Shown: positions 28,403-38,973, counted from the first letter of the stretch. The stretch is DNA of 64,000 bases from Arenibacter certesii DSM 19833 (GCF_000429545.1 NZ_AUCB01000012.1:62001-126000), one strand, 5' to 3'. Notes: generated by a model not told the origin, from the sequence alone. Numbers and translations: made by a program.

Positions 28403-30187
28403 CTATCTTACTCCATGCATCAATTTCTTTAGTATGGGATTCAAAATAATAGAAATCAAACCCACAGCAGCAGGTACCAACGCAAAGATCAAAAAGAACG
28501 TACCCAATGAGTATTCTTCCGATATTTTATCGATCATTCCTCCCATAGTTCCTGCAGCTTTTTGTCCAATGGCAATAGCCAAATACCAGATTCCAAACAT
28601 AAAACCAATCATTCTTCCTGGCACTAACTTACTTAAGTATGACAATCCAACTGGGGACAAGCATAGCTCTCCCATGGTGTGAAATAAGTAAGCAAAAATT
28701 AAGAAGATCATACTTACCGAAGCGGTTTGTGCTCCTGAAGGTATCCCAACAGTACCAAAAGCTAAAATTCCAAATCCTAATCCCAATAAAATTAATCCCA
28801 AACCATATTTCATCGCAGCACTGGGATTATATTTACTTTCCCACCATTTAGAGAAAAACGGCGCCAAACTAATTATAAAAAAAGAATTTAAAATCCCAAA
28901 CCATGATGCACCAACCTCAGTGGTATCTTGACTAAACTCCCTGTCAATTTTCCAAATTACGATACTCCATAGAAAGATAAATGCTAGAGCCAGAACAATA
29001 TTGGAATAAAGTATTTTGGAATAGGTCTTCTTAAACAATAGATATAACACCCAAGTAATAACGGCGAGCGGACCAACAGTAAGAATCAGGTCTATGATCT
29101 TAAATACTAAGGCTGAATTCCCTGCTAATTCCCTTGCAGTATAATCCCTTGCAAAAATAGTCATTGAGCCTAAAGACTGTTCAAAAGCCGCAAAGAAAAA
29201 TACGGTGAAAATTCCGAAAATTGATACAGCAATAATTCTATCGCGCACAATCCTAGAGTACCTAAAAATTCTACTAATAATAAGGAACAGGAACATAGCC
29301 AATGCCAAAAGAACGGTAACAGTGGATCCATCCATTGTTCCAATACTAAAATTCAGCAAATTAATGTCTCCTACTTTGGACATAGGATCATTAAACAAAT
29401 ACAATAATCCTCCTAGGGAAGATAGTACCATTAGCACCATATCCAATGTAGTGAACGGATTGGGCTTTTCTTCCTCCTGCCGCTTTTCACCCCCTATTTC
29501 GGCTGCATCTAGCAAATCTTGCTGTAATTTAGCCTCTTTTACTACACTAGGCTTCTCTCCAATCTTACCAAATAAATCTTTAGCTAACCAGAACTGTAAC
29601 ATTCCAAGGAACATAAAGATACCGGCAAGTCCAAAACCATAGCTCCAACCAATATTTTCTGCCAAATACCCACATAGCATCATTCCAAAAAAGGCACCCG
29701 CGTTTACCCCCATATAAAATATGGTATAAGCTCCATCTTTCTTAGACTCCTTGCCCTTGTACATTTCAGAAATCATAGAAGTGATATTAGGCTTAAAAAA
29801 ACCTGTCCCTATCACCAACAATGCCAGCCCAAGATATAAAGCAAAAGGGGTTTCAACTGCCATGGAAGCATGTCCCAACATCATAATAAAACAACCTATG
29901 ATTACTGCCCACTTGTAGCCTGTAAACTTATCAGCTATATATCCTCCGATTATTGGGGTTAGATAAAGTAGTGAAGCGTAGGTACCTATTAAGGATAAAG
30001 CATGTTCTCTAGGCCATTCCCATCCCGGGTTATCGCTAATTATAGGTGCGGTTAGAAATAAAACCAAAAGGATTCGCATTCCATAAAAGGAAAAGCGCTC
30101 CCACATCTCAGTAAAAAACAATACAAAAAGTCCGGCCGGATGACCAATAACACTATCCTTGAATAATTTTTCAATATCGGTATTCAT
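28403..30187 (-). CDS. POT/PTR family peptide:H+ symporter (first copy)
   Basis: The 594-residue polytopic protein has the POT signature EMWERFSFYGMR near the N-terminus, GGYIADKFTGYKWAV and GTGFFKPNITSM, and about 14 helices. It would import di- or tripeptides with protons across the inner membrane. It ends with a charged tail after LNPILKKLMHG. It is the last gene of the minus-strand run DPP IV, POT, POT. The two POT proteins differ in length and central region, so they are not a recent duplication. Confidence 0.93.
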   Translation of the reverse strand: MNTDIEKLFKDSVIGHPAGLFVLFFTEMWERFSFYGMRILLVLFLTAPIISDNPGWEWPREHALSLIGTYASLLYLTPIIGGYIADKFTGYKWAVIIGCFIMMLGHASMAVETPFALYLGLALLVIGTGFFKPNITSMISEMYKGKESKKDGAYTIFYMGVNAGAFFGMMLCGYLAENIGWSYGFGLAGIFMFLGMLQFWLAKDLFGKIGEKPSVVKEAKLQQDLLDAAEIGGEKRQEEEKPNPFTTLDMVLMVLSSLGGLLYLFNDPMSKVGDINLLNFSIGTMDGSTVTVLLALAMFLFLIISRIFRYSRIVRDRIIAVSIFGIFTVFFFAAFEQSLGSMTIFARDYTARELAGNSALVFKIIDLILTVGPLAVITWVLYLLFKKTYSKILYSNIVLALAFIFLWSIVIWKIDREFSQDTTEVGASWFGILNSFFIISLAPFFSKWWESKYNPSAAMKYGLGLILLGLGFGILAFGTVGIPSGAQTASVSMIFLIFAYLFHTMGELCLSPVGLSYLSKLVPGRMIGFMFGIWYLAIAIGQKAAGTMGGMIDKISEEYSLGTFFLIFALVPAAVGLISIILNPILKKLMHGVR

Positions 30188-30223
30188 AACTGCGTATTTG
30201 TTAAAAACTTCTTTAACTAGGGT

Positions 30224-32059
30224 TTAATTAGATTTATTGATATCGGGATCACCAAGTTCATAAGGCTCATTATCCTTTATTATATGCTCATGATCCTCCG
30301 CGCCGTGGGTAAGTTTTTTCAGCTTTTTCAAAAATAAGATTAGAAGGAATCCAAAACTAACGGTGAAAATAGTTAGCCACATAAAAGTGCTAAATTCCTG
30401 TTCGCTTTGTTCCTCTTCTAGCACAAAAGAAACGTTATAATTATTACCGTCACCTTTGTTTTCAAGATTTTGTGCAGCATCCTTATCCTTTTCAAATACT
30501 AGTTTAGCGTGATATGGATTACTAGCAATAGCCCCGTTTTCGCTTAAGGTTTCTTTTAATTTGGAAAGATCAGCATTCGCCGAGTCGGATAGTCTAAACA
30601 GGCTATTGAGTGCTTCCCCTGATTTCATTTCCTGGAATACCACAGCGTCATTATCCAAATATACCTGACTTTTAATACTGAAATTTTTATCCTCGTTAAT
30701 AGGATAGTCATATATCTTAACAATCTTTTTATCTAAACTTTTTATTTCCATAGTGTCCTTGGAAATAAATGGCAGAATACCCTCCTTGTTAACAATCATC
30801 TCTCCTTGATAAGGATGCAACTGGGAAGATTCCCCTATAGTTCCTGCCAGCATATTACCAAATCCGGTAGCCGCAAAATATACTCCCATCATTATAGAAG
30901 CGTATTTAACTGGTGCTAATTTAGTAATAAATGAGAGTGATACGGGCGAGGTACATAGTTCTCCCAAAGTATGAAAAAGATAGGCCAAAAAGATCCATAT
31001 CATGGCGGCCTTACCAAAAACCTCCGCACTGGCTTCCTTAGAGGCAAACATCATAAAAACATAACCAAGTCCCATGATAATAGTACCTATAGCCATTTTG
31101 AAGAGAGAGGATGATTCCTTTCCGCTTTTTTTCCACCATATCCAAAAACCTCCCACTATAGTTCCAAAAATGATGATATATCCTGCATTTAAAGATTGGA
31201 AAACAGCAGCAGGTATCTCTTGCAGTCCACTTAATCCAATATACCTATCTACTTTGGCATCCGTGTACAAATTCATTAAACCTCCAGCTTGCTCAAATGC
31301 ACCCCAGAAAACAATTACGATAAGGAACGATATTAATAATACGAGTACCCTATCCTTTTCAACCTTATTAAGCGGACGTTTGGCCGCTAGGCGTTCCTCT
31401 TCTGAAACATTTTTTCCCCCACTGAATTCTCCGACTCCCTTTAAATATTTTTGTCCCCATATAAAAACGGCCTGACCTATCAACATCCCTATTCCTGCAA
31501 GTCCAAAACCAAAATGCCAACCGTAATAGTAGGCAACTAAACCTACTGAAATACTTGATAAAAAGGCCCCTATATTAATCCCTATATAGAAAATGGTGAA
31601 CCCGCTATCCCTTCTTAAATCTCCTTCTTGGTATAGACCACCTACCATGGTAGAGATATTAGGCTTAAGACCACCAACACCTAAAATAATTAGAATTAAA
31701 CCAGTAAAAAAGGCCCAGTCTTGAGGAATGGCCAGAGTAATGTGACCCAAACAGAGCAATAATCCACCAAGCATTACTGTTTTTTTCTGACCTAAGAACT
31801 TGTCGGCTACCCATCCACCAGGGATTGAGGCTACATAAACCAGCATGGTATACCATCCATAAAGCCATAATGCATCTTTATTTGACCAACCTAATCCAGG
31901 ATCAATGGCAGTAGCAGAGGTAGCAACATAAAGCACCAATATACCGCGCATTCCATAGTAGGAGAAACGCTCCCACATTTCCGTGAAAAACAATATAAAA
32001 AGTCCAACAGGATGTCCAAAAAGTTCTTTTCGAGACATTTGTGATTGTGAAGTTTGCAT
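30224..32059 (-). CDS. POT/PTR family peptide:H+ symporter with large C-terminal loop
   Basis: The 611-residue protein carries EMWERFSYYGMR, GGWVADKFLG and GVGGLKPNISTM, all POT hallmarks. Between the last two helices (about residues 411 and 557) lies a polar loop of nearly 150 residues, which the neighbouring POT protein lacks. The loop probably faces the periplasm and could help capture peptides. The gene follows the DPP IV gene by 15 bases and precedes the other POT by 36, so they form one unit. Confidence 0.92.
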   Translation of the reverse strand: MQTSQSQMSRKELFGHPVGLFILFFTEMWERFSYYGMRGILVLYVATSATAIDPGLGWSNKDALWLYGWYTMLVYVASIPGGWVADKFLGQKKTVMLGGLLLCLGHITLAIPQDWAFFTGLILIILGVGGLKPNISTMVGGLYQEGDLRRDSGFTIFYIGINIGAFLSSISVGLVAYYYGWHFGFGLAGIGMLIGQAVFIWGQKYLKGVGEFSGGKNVSEEERLAAKRPLNKVEKDRVLVLLISFLIVIVFWGAFEQAGGLMNLYTDAKVDRYIGLSGLQEIPAAVFQSLNAGYIIIFGTIVGGFWIWWKKSGKESSSLFKMAIGTIIMGLGYVFMMFASKEASAEVFGKAAMIWIFLAYLFHTLGELCTSPVSLSFITKLAPVKYASIMMGVYFAATGFGNMLAGTIGESSQLHPYQGEMIVNKEGILPFISKDTMEIKSLDKKIVKIYDYPINEDKNFSIKSQVYLDNDAVVFQEMKSGEALNSLFRLSDSANADLSKLKETLSENGAIASNPYHAKLVFEKDKDAAQNLENKGDGNNYNVSFVLEEEQSEQEFSTFMWLTIFTVSFGFLLILFLKKLKKLTHGAEDHEHIIKDNEPYELGDPDINKSN

Positions 32060-32074
32060 AGGTAGTTTTGTTTA

Positions 32075-34261
32075 TTACAGATTTAGTTTTATAAAATTGG
32101 TCATTTTAGTATAAAGGTGGAGACGCGTATTCCCTCCGTATATTCCATGATTTTTATCGGGATAAATAGCCCATTCGAACTGCTTATTTGCTTGCACCAA
32201 TGCCTCAACCATTCTCATGGCATTCTGCACATGCACATTATCATCACTGCTACCATGAACCAATAAATATTTCCCTTTTAGAAGTTCAGGGTAATTAAAG
32301 GGCGAATTCTCATCATAACCAGTAGGATTCTCTTGGGGCGTACGCATAAAGCGTTCGGTGTAAATAGTATCATAAAACCTCCATGAGGTTACTGGTGCCA
32401 CGGCAATCGCCATCTCAAACGTGTCATTCCCTTTTAACAAACAATTGGTAGACATAAAACCTCCATAGCTCCATCCCCATATTCCGGTTCTATCTTCATC
32501 TATATAAGGCAACTCACTTAATTTTTTAGCGGCATCTATTTGATCTTCCACTTCGTATTTTCCCAGCTCTTTATAGGTCACTTTTTTAAATTCGGCGCCT
32601 TTAAATCCCGTACCTCTACCATCCACGCAGACAACTATATAGCCTTCATCTGCCAACATCTGATACCAATAATCGTTGCTACCCCTCCACGAATTGGAAA
32701 CGGATTGAGATCCGGGACCACTGTACTGGGTCATAAACATGGGGTACTCTTTATTGACATCGAAATCTGTAGGTTTTATCATCCACATATTTAATTCGTT
32801 GCCATTAATTTTTATGGTTGAAAATTCTTTGGGGCTTAAATTATAATTTTCAAGATGCACTAATAGATCCCTATTATCTAAAATATCCTTTATTTTATTT
32901 CCATTGGAAGCAAGGTGCAGTGTAAATTCTGGAGGAGTAGCAGCACTAGAATAGGTATTTATAAAATAAGTGAAATCAGCACTAAAATCAGCTGAATTCC
33001 TTCCTATCTTGTGTGATAGCCTTTTTTTACTTTTGCCATTGCTGCGAATGCTGTAGACATCCCTGTTAATTGAACCATTTTCGGTAGACTGATAATAAAT
33101 TCGGCCGGACTTTGGATCATATCCATAATAATTGGTCACTTCCCATGGTCCTTTGGTAACTTGGGACTTTAATTTTCCATTGGAATCGTACAAATAAATA
33201 TGATTGTACCCGTCTTGCTCACTGGTCCAAATAAAACCATCATCTTTAAGAAAAGTAAGATTGTCTGTTATGTCTAAATAGGCATTATCCGTTTCCTCCA
33301 ATAAGATTTTGGTAGTACCGTTTTGGGCATTTACTTGTACTAATTTTAAATTATTCTGGTGTCTATTCAGCGTCTGTACACTTAAAAAATCGGGATTGTT
33401 CATCCATTTAATCCTTGGAATATAGTAGGGCTCATTAAGATCTATTGTAGATATTCTTCCCGAATTAACATCAAACATGTGAAGGGAAACTAGCGCATTA
33501 TCCTCCCCGGCTTTTGGATATTTAAATACGGTTTGGGTTTGATATAGATCACTCCCATACACGTCCATTGAAAACTCGGGCACATTGGTCTCATCAAATC
33601 GTATAAAGGCCAATTTACTACCATTTGAATTCCATTCAAATGCCCGTACGAATGCGAATTCCTCTTCGTAAACCCAATCGGTAACCCCATTAATTATCTT
33701 GTTTTTTTCTCCATCATTAGTAATCTGCACAGTCGTATTCGAAATGAGGTCGAATAGGTAGATGTTATTATCCCTTACATAGGCAACCTTACTCCCATCA
33801 GGAGATAAGGAGGGTTCCTGGATTTTATCATCAGAAATTTTGGTGATTTGTTTTGTGTTGATGTCGTATACGAAATAAACCCCCAAGGTAGACCTTCTAA
33901 AAATGGGCCTAATTTCCGTTGCCAAAAGCAATTTAGATTCATCATTGTTAAATTCATATGAGGTGAAGAATGGAATGCCATTCTCTTTTGATGAACTTAG
34001 TATGGTCTCTGCCTTTTCTAAGGTTTTATAATCATACTTGTCTATAGAAGACACTCCATTTTTCCTGTCTAAGTTAAGTATAGTGTACTGATCTCCGTTT
34101 TGAAGTGATCGCAACCTATCCATTCCTTTGGTACCAAATGTTCCGCTATAGATTTCCTCAAGGGTAATTTTCTTATTTTGGGCAATAAGCGCTGTACAGG
34201 AGGCAACAACAAAAATCAATAATAAAAAATGTGCTTTTTTCACAAGACTCAGAGATTTCAT
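32075..34261 (-). CDS. S9B dipeptidyl peptidase IV-type peptidase
   Basis: I chose the ATG at 34261, which opens a signal peptide (MKSLSLVKKAHFLLLIFVV) with a possible lipobox Cys (VVASC). The open frame reaches 34285 without one. The 728-residue protein has the DPP IV N-terminal beta-propeller, then an alpha/beta hydrolase domain with GWSYGG (nucleophile Ser), HGSSDDNVH (Asp) and DKNHGIYGG (His). It removes dipeptides, typically after Pro or Ala, outside the cytoplasm. Two peptide symporters downstream can import the products. Confidence 0.93.
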   Translation of the reverse strand: MKSLSLVKKAHFLLLIFVVASCTALIAQNKKITLEEIYSGTFGTKGMDRLRSLQNGDQYTILNLDRKNGVSSIDKYDYKTLEKAETILSSSKENGIPFFTSYEFNNDESKLLLATEIRPIFRRSTLGVYFVYDINTKQITKISDDKIQEPSLSPDGSKVAYVRDNNIYLFDLISNTTVQITNDGEKNKIINGVTDWVYEEEFAFVRAFEWNSNGSKLAFIRFDETNVPEFSMDVYGSDLYQTQTVFKYPKAGEDNALVSLHMFDVNSGRISTIDLNEPYYIPRIKWMNNPDFLSVQTLNRHQNNLKLVQVNAQNGTTKILLEETDNAYLDITDNLTFLKDDGFIWTSEQDGYNHIYLYDSNGKLKSQVTKGPWEVTNYYGYDPKSGRIYYQSTENGSINRDVYSIRSNGKSKKRLSHKIGRNSADFSADFTYFINTYSSAATPPEFTLHLASNGNKIKDILDNRDLLVHLENYNLSPKEFSTIKINGNELNMWMIKPTDFDVNKEYPMFMTQYSGPGSQSVSNSWRGSNDYWYQMLADEGYIVVCVDGRGTGFKGAEFKKVTYKELGKYEVEDQIDAAKKLSELPYIDEDRTGIWGWSYGGFMSTNCLLKGNDTFEMAIAVAPVTSWRFYDTIYTERFMRTPQENPTGYDENSPFNYPELLKGKYLLVHGSSDDNVHVQNAMRMVEALVQANKQFEWAIYPDKNHGIYGGNTRLHLYTKMTNFIKLNL

Positions 34262-34344
34262 AAAAATTAAGAGCGCATAAGTCACGTAGGACCCTGCTTA
34301 TTTAATTAAATTGATTAAAAGTGTCAAGATTACTAAAAAATTCA

Positions 34345-34352
34345 CAAAAATA
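34345..34352 (-). promoter_or_regulatory. -7 element before the DPP IV operon
   Basis: On the minus strand this reads TATTTTTG, matching TAnnTTTG, 83 bases upstream of the chosen start. The rest of the 200-base divergent gap to mvaA shows no other clear signal. Confidence 0.4.
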
Positions 34353-34463
34353 AGCGATTTAAGCTAATATTATAATGTGCTAATTGCGTAAAAATACACT
34401 TTTCAATCTCATTATTCCTTGTTCTTGTAATTACTATCTTTACCGGATGAAATCGATGCAACT

Positions 34464-35786
34464 ATGATTAAACCAATAGAAGGTTTTTCCAAATTGTCCA
34501 AAGAGGAAAAAATTAAGTGGGTAGCAAATACGTATACCAACAATAGTGAGGAAACCATAGAAATCCTAAAAAAGTACTGGAGCAATGATAAGAAACTACA
34601 GCAATTACACGATGAGTTTATAGAAAACACAATAACCAACTTTTATCTCCCACTCGGAATCGCTCCCAATTTTTTAATAAACAACAAACTTTACGCTATC
34701 CCTATGGCCATAGAGGAAAGCTCAGTTGTTGCCGCGGCAAGCAAAGCAGCAAAATTTTGGCAAAACAGGGGTGGCTTTAAAACCAGTATTATTGGAACTG
34801 AAAAGGTAGGCCAAGTGCACTTTATGTATCATGGTGACACCGCTAAACTATCAAGCTTCTTTACCAAGATAAAACCTAAACTACTTTCTAATGTTGCCTC
34901 CATAATTAAAAACATGGAGAAACGTGGAGGAGGCATAAACAACATTGAATTAAGGGATAAGAGTGTAGACCTTCCCAACTACCATCAAATACACTGTACT
35001 TTTGAGACACTGGACGCCATGGGAGCCAATTTTATCAACTCCTGTTTAGAAAGCTTTGCAGACACCTTAAAAGAAGAGGCATTAAACTACTCTAATTTTA
35101 CGGAGCGCGAACGCAGAATCGAAATTGTAATGAGTATTCTCTCCAATAATACTCCTAATTGTTTGGTAAGGGCAGAAGTAAGCTGCCCCGTAGATGATTT
35201 AAAGGAACATCACGATATTTCCCCATTAGAATTTGCGGAAAAGATGGTGAGAGCGGTTGCCATAGCAAAGGTAGAGCCATATAGAGCTGTTACCCACAAT
35301 AAGGGTATTATGAATGGTGTAGATGCAGTAATCCTGGCAACGGGTAATGATTTTAGGGCTATAGAAGCCGGAGCACATGCTTATGCCGCCAAAGATGGAA
35401 AATACACCAGCCTTACCCATGCCAGCATTGAAAACAATATTTTCCGATTTTGGATAGAAATACCTTTAGCTTTAGGAACTGTTGGGGGGCTAACAAGCCT
35501 TCACCCCATGGTAAGGATGGCTCTTGAAATCCTTCAAAGACCAAACGCAAAAGAGCTTATGCAGATTGTGGCATCTGCCGGATTAGCGCAGAACTTTGGT
35601 GCACTTAGATCACTTATTACTACAGGGATCCAGCAAGGACACATGAAAATGCACCTTCTAAACATCCTTAACCAACTGGGAGCAACAACAGCTGAAAAGA
35701 AAACCCTTACTACTTATTTCAAAAAGCATACGGCTACCCACAGCGCTGTGGTAGCAGCTTTTGAAAACTTAAGAACACAAAAATGA
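34464..35786 (+). CDS. mvaA: Hydroxymethylglutaryl-CoA reductase, class II (degradative type)
   Basis: HMG-CoA reductase interconverts HMG-CoA and mevalonate. The 440-residue protein is the class II form, starting IEGFSKLSKEEKI and containing PMAIEESSVVAAASKAAKF, where the catalytic Glu lies. Further blocks are THNKGIMNGVDAV, TGNDFRAIEAGAHAYA and the closing GHMKMHLLN. Despite the class name, in Bacteroidota it probably works in the biosynthetic mevalonate direction, because a GHMP kinase gene overlaps its end by 4 bases. Cytosolic. Confidence 0.95.
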   Translation: MIKPIEGFSKLSKEEKIKWVANTYTNNSEETIEILKKYWSNDKKLQQLHDEFIENTITNFYLPLGIAPNFLINNKLYAIPMAIEESSVVAAASKAAKFWQNRGGFKTSIIGTEKVGQVHFMYHGDTAKLSSFFTKIKPKLLSNVASIIKNMEKRGGGINNIELRDKSVDLPNYHQIHCTFETLDAMGANFINSCLESFADTLKEEALNYSNFTERERRIEIVMSILSNNTPNCLVRAEVSCPVDDLKEHHDISPLEFAEKMVRAVAIAKVEPYRAVTHNKGIMNGVDAVILATGNDFRAIEAGAHAYAAKDGKYTSLTHASIENNIFRFWIEIPLALGTVGGLTSLHPMVRMALEILQRPNAKELMQIVASAGLAQNFGALRSLITTGIQQGHMKMHLLNILNQLGATTAEKKTLTTYFKKHTATHSAVVAAFENLRTQK

Positions 35787-36730
35787 TGACTTCTTTCTAT
35801 AGCAACGGAAAACTATTGATCACCGGAGAATACGTAGTATTGGATGGAGCCTTAAGCTTGGCTGTCCCCACGGTATATGGTCAATCCTTATCCGTGAAAT
35901 CAGTTCAAGGACGACACCTAAATTGGAAAAGTTTAGATGAAAAAGGAAAAGTCTGGTTTCAAGAAACCTATGACCTTAGTTCAACGGGAAATAACACTTT
36001 ACAAGTCACAACTCCTACAGATAATCCTAACCCATCTATAAATAAAGCGGAAGTCTCCAACACGCTTCGATCTATTTTAAATGAAGCAAAAAAGTTAAAC
36101 CCTTCATTTCTTAAGGAAGAAGACGGCTACGAAGTTACAAGCTCATTAAACTTCCCTAGGGAATGGGGACTAGGATCGTCCTCCACACTGATCAACAATA
36201 TTGCACAATGGGCCAAAGTAGATGCCTATACGCTACTGTGGAATTCGTTTTCTGGTAGTGGATATGATATTGCCTGCGCTCAAAATAATAGCCCAATTAC
36301 CTATCAACTAAAAGATAAACAACCCACAGTAAAAACGGTTCCCTTTGATCCCTCTTTTAGAAATGAACTATACTTTATATATTTAAACGAAAAACAGAAT
36401 AGCAGGGAGGGTATTGCCGCCTACCGATCTAAGGAACTAGACCTTTATACGATACTACCAAAAATAAATAGCATTACCCAAAGAATCCTTACCTGCACTA
36501 AACGTCAGCAGTTTGAGAAACTAATCCATAAACATGAAGCTATCATAAGTGAAATACTGGATACTCCTACGGTAAAAGAGCAGTTTTTTCCTGATTTTAA
36601 AGGAGCTATAAAAAGTTTGGGAGCTTGGGGAGGCGATTTTATATTGGTAGCAGGCAATAAGAATACCGCAGATTACTTTAGGGATAAGGGATATCATACT
36701 ATTATCCCCTATACCAAAATGGTGAGGTAA
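35783..36730 (+). CDS. GYDIA family GHMP kinase
   Basis: The 315-residue protein begins SNGKLLITGEYVVLDGALSL, the usual N-terminus of GHMP small-molecule kinases. It has the ATP loop variant EWGLGSSSTLINN and the motif GSGYDIACA that names this Bacteroidota family. The likely substrate is mevalonate or phosphomevalonate, inferred from its overlap with mvaA (ATGA). Two ATGs in tandem (35783 and 35786) could start it. A strong terminator follows. Confidence 0.9.
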   Translation: MMTSFYSNGKLLITGEYVVLDGALSLAVPTVYGQSLSVKSVQGRHLNWKSLDEKGKVWFQETYDLSSTGNNTLQVTTPTDNPNPSINKAEVSNTLRSILNEAKKLNPSFLKEEDGYEVTSSLNFPREWGLGSSSTLINNIAQWAKVDAYTLLWNSFSGSGYDIACAQNNSPITYQLKDKQPTVKTVPFDPSFRNELYFIYLNEKQNSREGIAAYRSKELDLYTILPKINSITQRILTCTKRQQFEKLIHKHEAIISEILDTPTVKEQFFPDFKGAIKSLGAWGGDFILVAGNKNTADYFRDKGYHTIIPYTKMVR

Positions 36731-36798
36731 AATAAGCAGCTATTTTGAGCAGATAACTTTTTTACACATACCTGAATTTACAATTCTATAATAAACAA

Positions 36799-36834
36799 AA
36801 AAGAGGCGATCCATTTGGATCGCCTCTTTTGTTA
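36799..36834. terminator. Bidirectional terminator between the GYDIA kinase and PPIase genes
   Basis: A perfect 14-bp stem (36799-36812 with 36817-36830) has a 4-base loop. T-rich sequence follows on the plus strand (TTTT then GTT) and on the minus strand (TTTTGTTTAT). It serves both convergent genes. Confidence 0.9.
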
Positions 36835-36855
36835 TAACTGTTTTCTTTAAGCTAA

Positions 36856-38973
36856 CTAGTAAAAAGTAGCCCTTTTATCTTCAATCTCTGATGCTTCTTT
36901 AAGTGCATTGTAAACAGACAAGTTGACTCTACCTACGGCAGATGCTTGAAGATTGTTGGCATAAGTACTATAATTATCCAATTTTGGAGCTTCCTCTTTT
37001 TTAGTAACTGTAACCATATACACGCCAGTTTCACCTTCTAAGAGTCCAGAAGTAGCGCCTTGATCCATAGCAAAAGCTGAACCTACTACATAAGCCTCCG
37101 CTCCTGCACCAGGAATAATTGGCGATTTCATGGTTAAAGCTGTAGCTGTAGAAACACTGACATTGTTATCCTTAAAGAAAGCATCCATAGACTTGCCTTT
37201 ATTGGCACTTATAATCTGGGCCGCTTTCTTTTCCTTTCTAATCTTAGGCAACACCAATACAGAAGCATCTTCTGCTGCCATTAATCCTTCCTTATATTTT
37301 GCAGTTAATTGCACTACGGCATATCCCTTATTAATATCGAACCTCTTAACTTCACCAAGCTTCGTATTTTCGTTGAAGGCCCATTGCACGATGGCGCGTT
37401 GCGCAGACAATCCAGGTAGATTTTCATCCATGGCATTAATCTTATTTACAGGTCTTACCACAAAATTTCCTGTTTTGGCCGTTGCTGCAAAATCCTTACT
37501 ATCAATAGCGTCCATCTCAAATTTTGTAGCTTCTGTAAACAGTGCATTAACCGTCTCCTCTGAAGGCTCTAATTCTCTTGCCAAAGTAGCTATTTGAACT
37601 ACATCTTGTTTATCGTCTACCTTAACTACGTGGAATCCGAAATCGGTTTCCACCAATCCTATAGTCCCAACGGCATTTTTAAAAGCAAAATCGTTAAACT
37701 CTTCAACCATAACACCTTCTTGGAAGTATCCAAGATCGCCACCGCTTGGAGCAGATGGTCCGTCTGAATTATCTCTAGCCAATTGAGTAAAGATAGTAGT
37801 ATTCTGCTTAGCTTCGCTTAATAATTCCTTGGCTTTTTTCTCAGCTTCCTCCTTAGTCCTCGTTACATCAGGATTAGCATTTTGGGCACCCTCATAAGCG
37901 ATTAAAATATGACTTGCCTTTACAGAACCATTTGGCTTCCTATCTATCATCTTAGAAACCTTATAAAAATTACCATCTTTATATGGACCGAAGATAGCAC
38001 CTTTAGGCAATGCCATAAGGGTATCAGCAAATTTTGCAGACAATTCGTTCTTAGCTTTATAGATAGAGTCAAATTTCTGATCAGAATTCCTATCTAAGAA
38101 GGCTACAATATCCTTAGTGGTTCTAAAACCAAGGATAGTATCATTGGCATCCTTCTGGGTATTGTACTCTACTTGATCCTCTAAAAGACTTGTGATCTCA
38201 TCCTTTACTTGAGTATCATCCGCTACAGAAGGCTTCTCCTCAAAATACACAAATTGGATATCCCTTGACGCACTTTGTTTAAAATCTTCTTTATGCGCAT
38301 TAACGTACGCTTCAATTTCTTTTTTGCTAACCGCTATAGTAGAATCCGGTATCGAAGTATAAGGAACCCTGACATATTTGATGTCTACCTTGTTATTGGC
38401 CAAATTATATTCCAACTCACCTTCTTTTAGTGTAGATGCCACACCGGCTCTCACCAAGTTAAAGTAGGTTTGTTCTTTTGCATTCTGAATAATGGCTTGC
38501 TCGTCTTGCAACCATAGATTATAACGAGCTGGATTATTTGCCTTCCAATCTGCCACTGCCGCTTTAAATCTGTTTTCATCAAAAATGCCATTAGCATTGT
38601 GAAACTCCGGATTTTGAACGTAAGATGGTATAGTTTTAATGTAATTTATGATTTGATCATGACCTACCTGAATCCCCAATTCCTCGAACTGCTGATCTAA
38701 AATAGTGTTACGCAATTCTCTTTCCCATACTTGATTTACTACTAGCATAGAAGAAGCTGATGGCCCGGCCATTCTAGAATATGCTTCCACGTTACGTCTA
38801 AATTGATCAATGGAAATTTTATCCCCATTTACTTCTCCCACAGAGGAACCCACTTTGGCACCGCCACCCATATCATTACTGAGCACTCCTGAAATCACAA
38901 ATGCGAACAAGGCCAAACCTATGATCAAAATTAACACGGTCGTCCGTTTCCTTATATTCTCTAATACTGCCAT
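36856..38973 (-). CDS. PpiD/SurA-type peptidylprolyl isomerase
   Basis: The 705-residue protein has one N-terminal membrane helix (about 12-32), a SurA_N-like chaperone domain (about 40-180) and a parvulin rotamase domain (about 353-452, starting KASHILIAYEG). A long C-terminal region resembles a second, degenerate unit. Facing the periplasm from the inner membrane, it would assist folding of outer-membrane proteins. Its own -7 element lies upstream at 39015-39022, in the 103-base gap from the CBS protein gene. It is the last gene of the coaX-lptC block. Confidence 0.92.
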   Translation of the reverse strand: MAVLENIRKRTTVLILIIGLALFAFVISGVLSNDMGGGAKVGSSVGEVNGDKISIDQFRRNVEAYSRMAGPSASSMLVVNQVWERELRNTILDQQFEELGIQVGHDQIINYIKTIPSYVQNPEFHNANGIFDENRFKAAVADWKANNPARYNLWLQDEQAIIQNAKEQTYFNLVRAGVASTLKEGELEYNLANNKVDIKYVRVPYTSIPDSTIAVSKKEIEAYVNAHKEDFKQSASRDIQFVYFEEKPSVADDTQVKDEITSLLEDQVEYNTQKDANDTILGFRTTKDIVAFLDRNSDQKFDSIYKAKNELSAKFADTLMALPKGAIFGPYKDGNFYKVSKMIDRKPNGSVKASHILIAYEGAQNANPDVTRTKEEAEKKAKELLSEAKQNTTIFTQLARDNSDGPSAPSGGDLGYFQEGVMVEEFNDFAFKNAVGTIGLVETDFGFHVVKVDDKQDVVQIATLARELEPSEETVNALFTEATKFEMDAIDSKDFAATAKTGNFVVRPVNKINAMDENLPGLSAQRAIVQWAFNENTKLGEVKRFDINKGYAVVQLTAKYKEGLMAAEDASVLVLPKIRKEKKAAQIISANKGKSMDAFFKDNNVSVSTATALTMKSPIIPGAGAEAYVVGSAFAMDQGATSGLLEGETGVYMVTVTKKEEAPKLDNYSTYANNLQASAVGRVNLSVYNALKEASEIEDKRATFY

